53,006 nt of DNA from Clostridium sp. UBA4108 (lineage in GTDB: Bacteria; Bacillota; Clostridia; Clostridiales; Clostridiaceae), in NCBI GenBank assembly GCA_002381695.1, contig DFXM01000025.1, positions 933-53,938 on the forward strand, given 5' to 3'. The position numbers were made by a program, and so were the translations under genes. Within the stretch, counting starts at the first letter, position 1. The number at the start of each line of letters is the position of its first letter. Shown here piece after piece: positions 52,054 to 53,006 of this stretch. Below the pieces are notes generated by a model. That model did not search any database. It worked only from the letters and a program-made list of their open reading frames with translations, and was not told where the DNA came from.

Positions 52054-52902
52054 ATGCATAATAAAGAATCTAGTAATAAAAAAGGATATTTAAATAAAGA
52101 TTTTCAACTGTTTCATTTAAAAGATAAGATAAATCAAGAGTTTGAATTTCACTACCATGATTTTAATAAAATTATTATATTTTTATCAGGGCAAGTTACT
52201 TATATTATTGAGGGTAAGGCTTATTTTCTAAAGCCATGGGATATTTTACTTGTAAATAGTAAAGATGTTCACAAACCTATTATTGACTCTACACAAACCT
52301 ATGAAAGAATAATTATTTGGGTTAATTCAGATTTCTTAGAAGCTCATAATTATGATAATTGTAATCTTCTAAACTGTTTTACTTTAGCAAATGAAAGAAG
52401 CTTTAATCTTATTAGGCTTGAAGATGAGTTGCAGAATGAATTAAAGTCTATACTAGTTTCATTGAGATCATCTTTAAATTCATTAGAATTTGGAAGCAAA
52501 CTTTTGAGTAACTCTTTATTTATTCAGCTAATTGTGTATCTAAATAGAATTTATCTTGGGAATATGTATGTCAATGATGAAAATGCACTTAAATATGATA
52601 AACAGATAGAAGATATTTTAAAATATATAAATAACAATTTGTCTGAACCTCTTTCCATTGAATTTTTATCAGAAAGATTTTATATTAGTAAATATTATCT
52701 TATGCATAAATTTAAAAAAGAAACAGGATATACCCTCCATAATTATATACTTCAAAAAAGACTTTTAATGGTGAAAGATCTTATAAAAGCAGGAGAACCA
52801 ATTGTTAAAGCTTCAATTCAATGTGGGTTTAATGATTATTCTAGCTTTCTAAGAGCTTTTAAGAAGTTCTTCAATAAATATCCAAGAGATTTTCTGAACT
52901 AA
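52054..52902 (+). CDS. AraC-family transcriptional regulator with cupin sensor
   Basis: 282 residues. The N-terminal cupin-like ligand domain (about 20-110) has FHYHDFNKIIIFLSG, GKAYFLKPWDILLV and DVHKP, with the conserved histidines. The C-terminal double HTH (about 180-282) has PLSIEFLSERFYISKYYLMHKFKKETGYTLHNYI and IQCGFNDYSSFLRAFKKFF. It should bind a small ligand and activate a nearby promoter; the target is unknown. AAGAAAGG precedes the ATG. A structured repeat lies directly upstream. Confidence 0.92.
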   Translation: MHNKESSNKKGYLNKDFQLFHLKDKINQEFEFHYHDFNKIIIFLSGQVTYIIEGKAYFLKPWDILLVNSKDVHKPIIDSTQTYERIIIWVNSDFLEAHNYDNCNLLNCFTLANERSFNLIRLEDELQNELKSILVSLRSSLNSLEFGSKLLSNSLFIQLIVYLNRIYLGNMYVNDENALKYDKQIEDILKYINNNLSEPLSIEFLSERFYISKYYLMHKFKKETGYTLHNYILQKRLLMVKDLIKAGEPIVKASIQCGFNDYSSFLRAFKKFFNKYPRDFLN

Positions 52903-52925
52903 TAACATCAACTGCATGTTTTAAG

Positions 52926-52955
52926 ATAAATTTTTTTAAAATAAATTTTTTTAAA
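52926..52955. repeat. Two tandem 15-bp units after the araC-like gene
   Basis: ATAAATTTTTTTAAA is repeated head to tail, between the araC-like stop and repeat copy C. Simple A/T content makes chance slippage a sufficient explanation. Confidence 0.7.
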
Positions 52956-52959
52956 ATAA

Positions 52960-53006
52960 TTGTTGATTTTAGAACTATATATTATTGCGAAGCAAACCAT
53001 TTGCAG
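52960..53006 (+). repeat. Partial copy C of the interspersed repeat family
   Basis: The core TTGTTGATTTTAGAACTATA and ATTATTGCGAAG are followed directly by CAAACCATTTGCAG. The structured middle of copies A and B is missing, and the window ends inside the element. It is the inverted partner of copy D at the left edge. Confidence 0.6.

Noticed and set aside
52926..52955. Tandem 15-bp units as a regulatory or origin-like iteron array
   Set aside because: Two copies of a pure A/T sequence are easily produced by slippage, and no DnaA box or other signal accompanies them.

Overview
The window is very AT-rich, with strong AAGGAGG-type ribosome sites, a T-box leader, many intrinsic terminators and a DAP-type MurE. 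Together these point to a low-GC Firmicute, most likely a Clostridium or close relative. The species call is inference from composition and gene content. No rRNA, tRNA, CRISPR array or intact transposase gene was seen.

Layout. 1-3.6 kb: a DEAD-box RNA helicase, then two SatD-family genes (one a short copy on +, one fused to an HTH on -) around a DUF3307 membrane protein, with TTTAAAC-containing repeats in both satD promoter regions. 3.8-6.5 kb: a BFD-like Fe-S protein, a ferredoxin and a DUF255 thioredoxin-fold protein. 6.6-9.0 kb: a membrane-anchored alpha/beta hydrolase and a LytTR-DUF3021 protein in sequence that looks less AT-rich than its surroundings. 9.4-15.0 kb: a complete oligopeptide-type ABC importer. 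15.5-19.4 kb: an orphan radical SAM enzyme, a half-length UvrC-like nuclease and a glycosyltransferase-methyltransferase fusion. 19.6-21.9 kb: a DUF2975/XRE/DUF4173 membrane operon. 22.1-25.7 kb: two flavodoxin-fold reductases behind a promoter-operator, a 2'-5' RNA ligase-like protein, and serS with its T-box. 25.8-32.8 kb: a tandem-duplicated membrane protein, a flippase-like/deacetylase/glycosyltransferase operon, a lone RmlB-type dehydratase and a MerR-methyltransferase. 32.8-37.1 kb: small hypothetical genes, Dus, a patatin and an isochorismatase-like hydrolase. 37.2-42.6 kb: a five-gene corrinoid methyltransferase operon. 43-50 kb: msrB, a 1187-residue four-module AAA+ protein, DUF3783, an ArsC/Spx-like protein, a triple-repeat protein and a YugP-type metallopeptidase. 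50-53 kb: murE and an AraC regulator.

The most coherent systems are the corrinoid operon (three UroD-fold methyltransferases, one corrinoid carrier, one RamA-like reductive activase, no pterin-binding partner here), the peptide importer, and the envelope operon.

The least explained signals are four. A family of small inverted-repeat elements has one 50-bp copy flanked by a perfect 9-bp direct repeat, and larger copies carry a structured interior. The giant AAA+ protein has degenerate first and last modules. The SatD pair shares an operator-like motif. A terminator-like hairpin sits in the yugP leader. Coordinates and short motifs were read by eye; family names rest on motif recognition without database searches.
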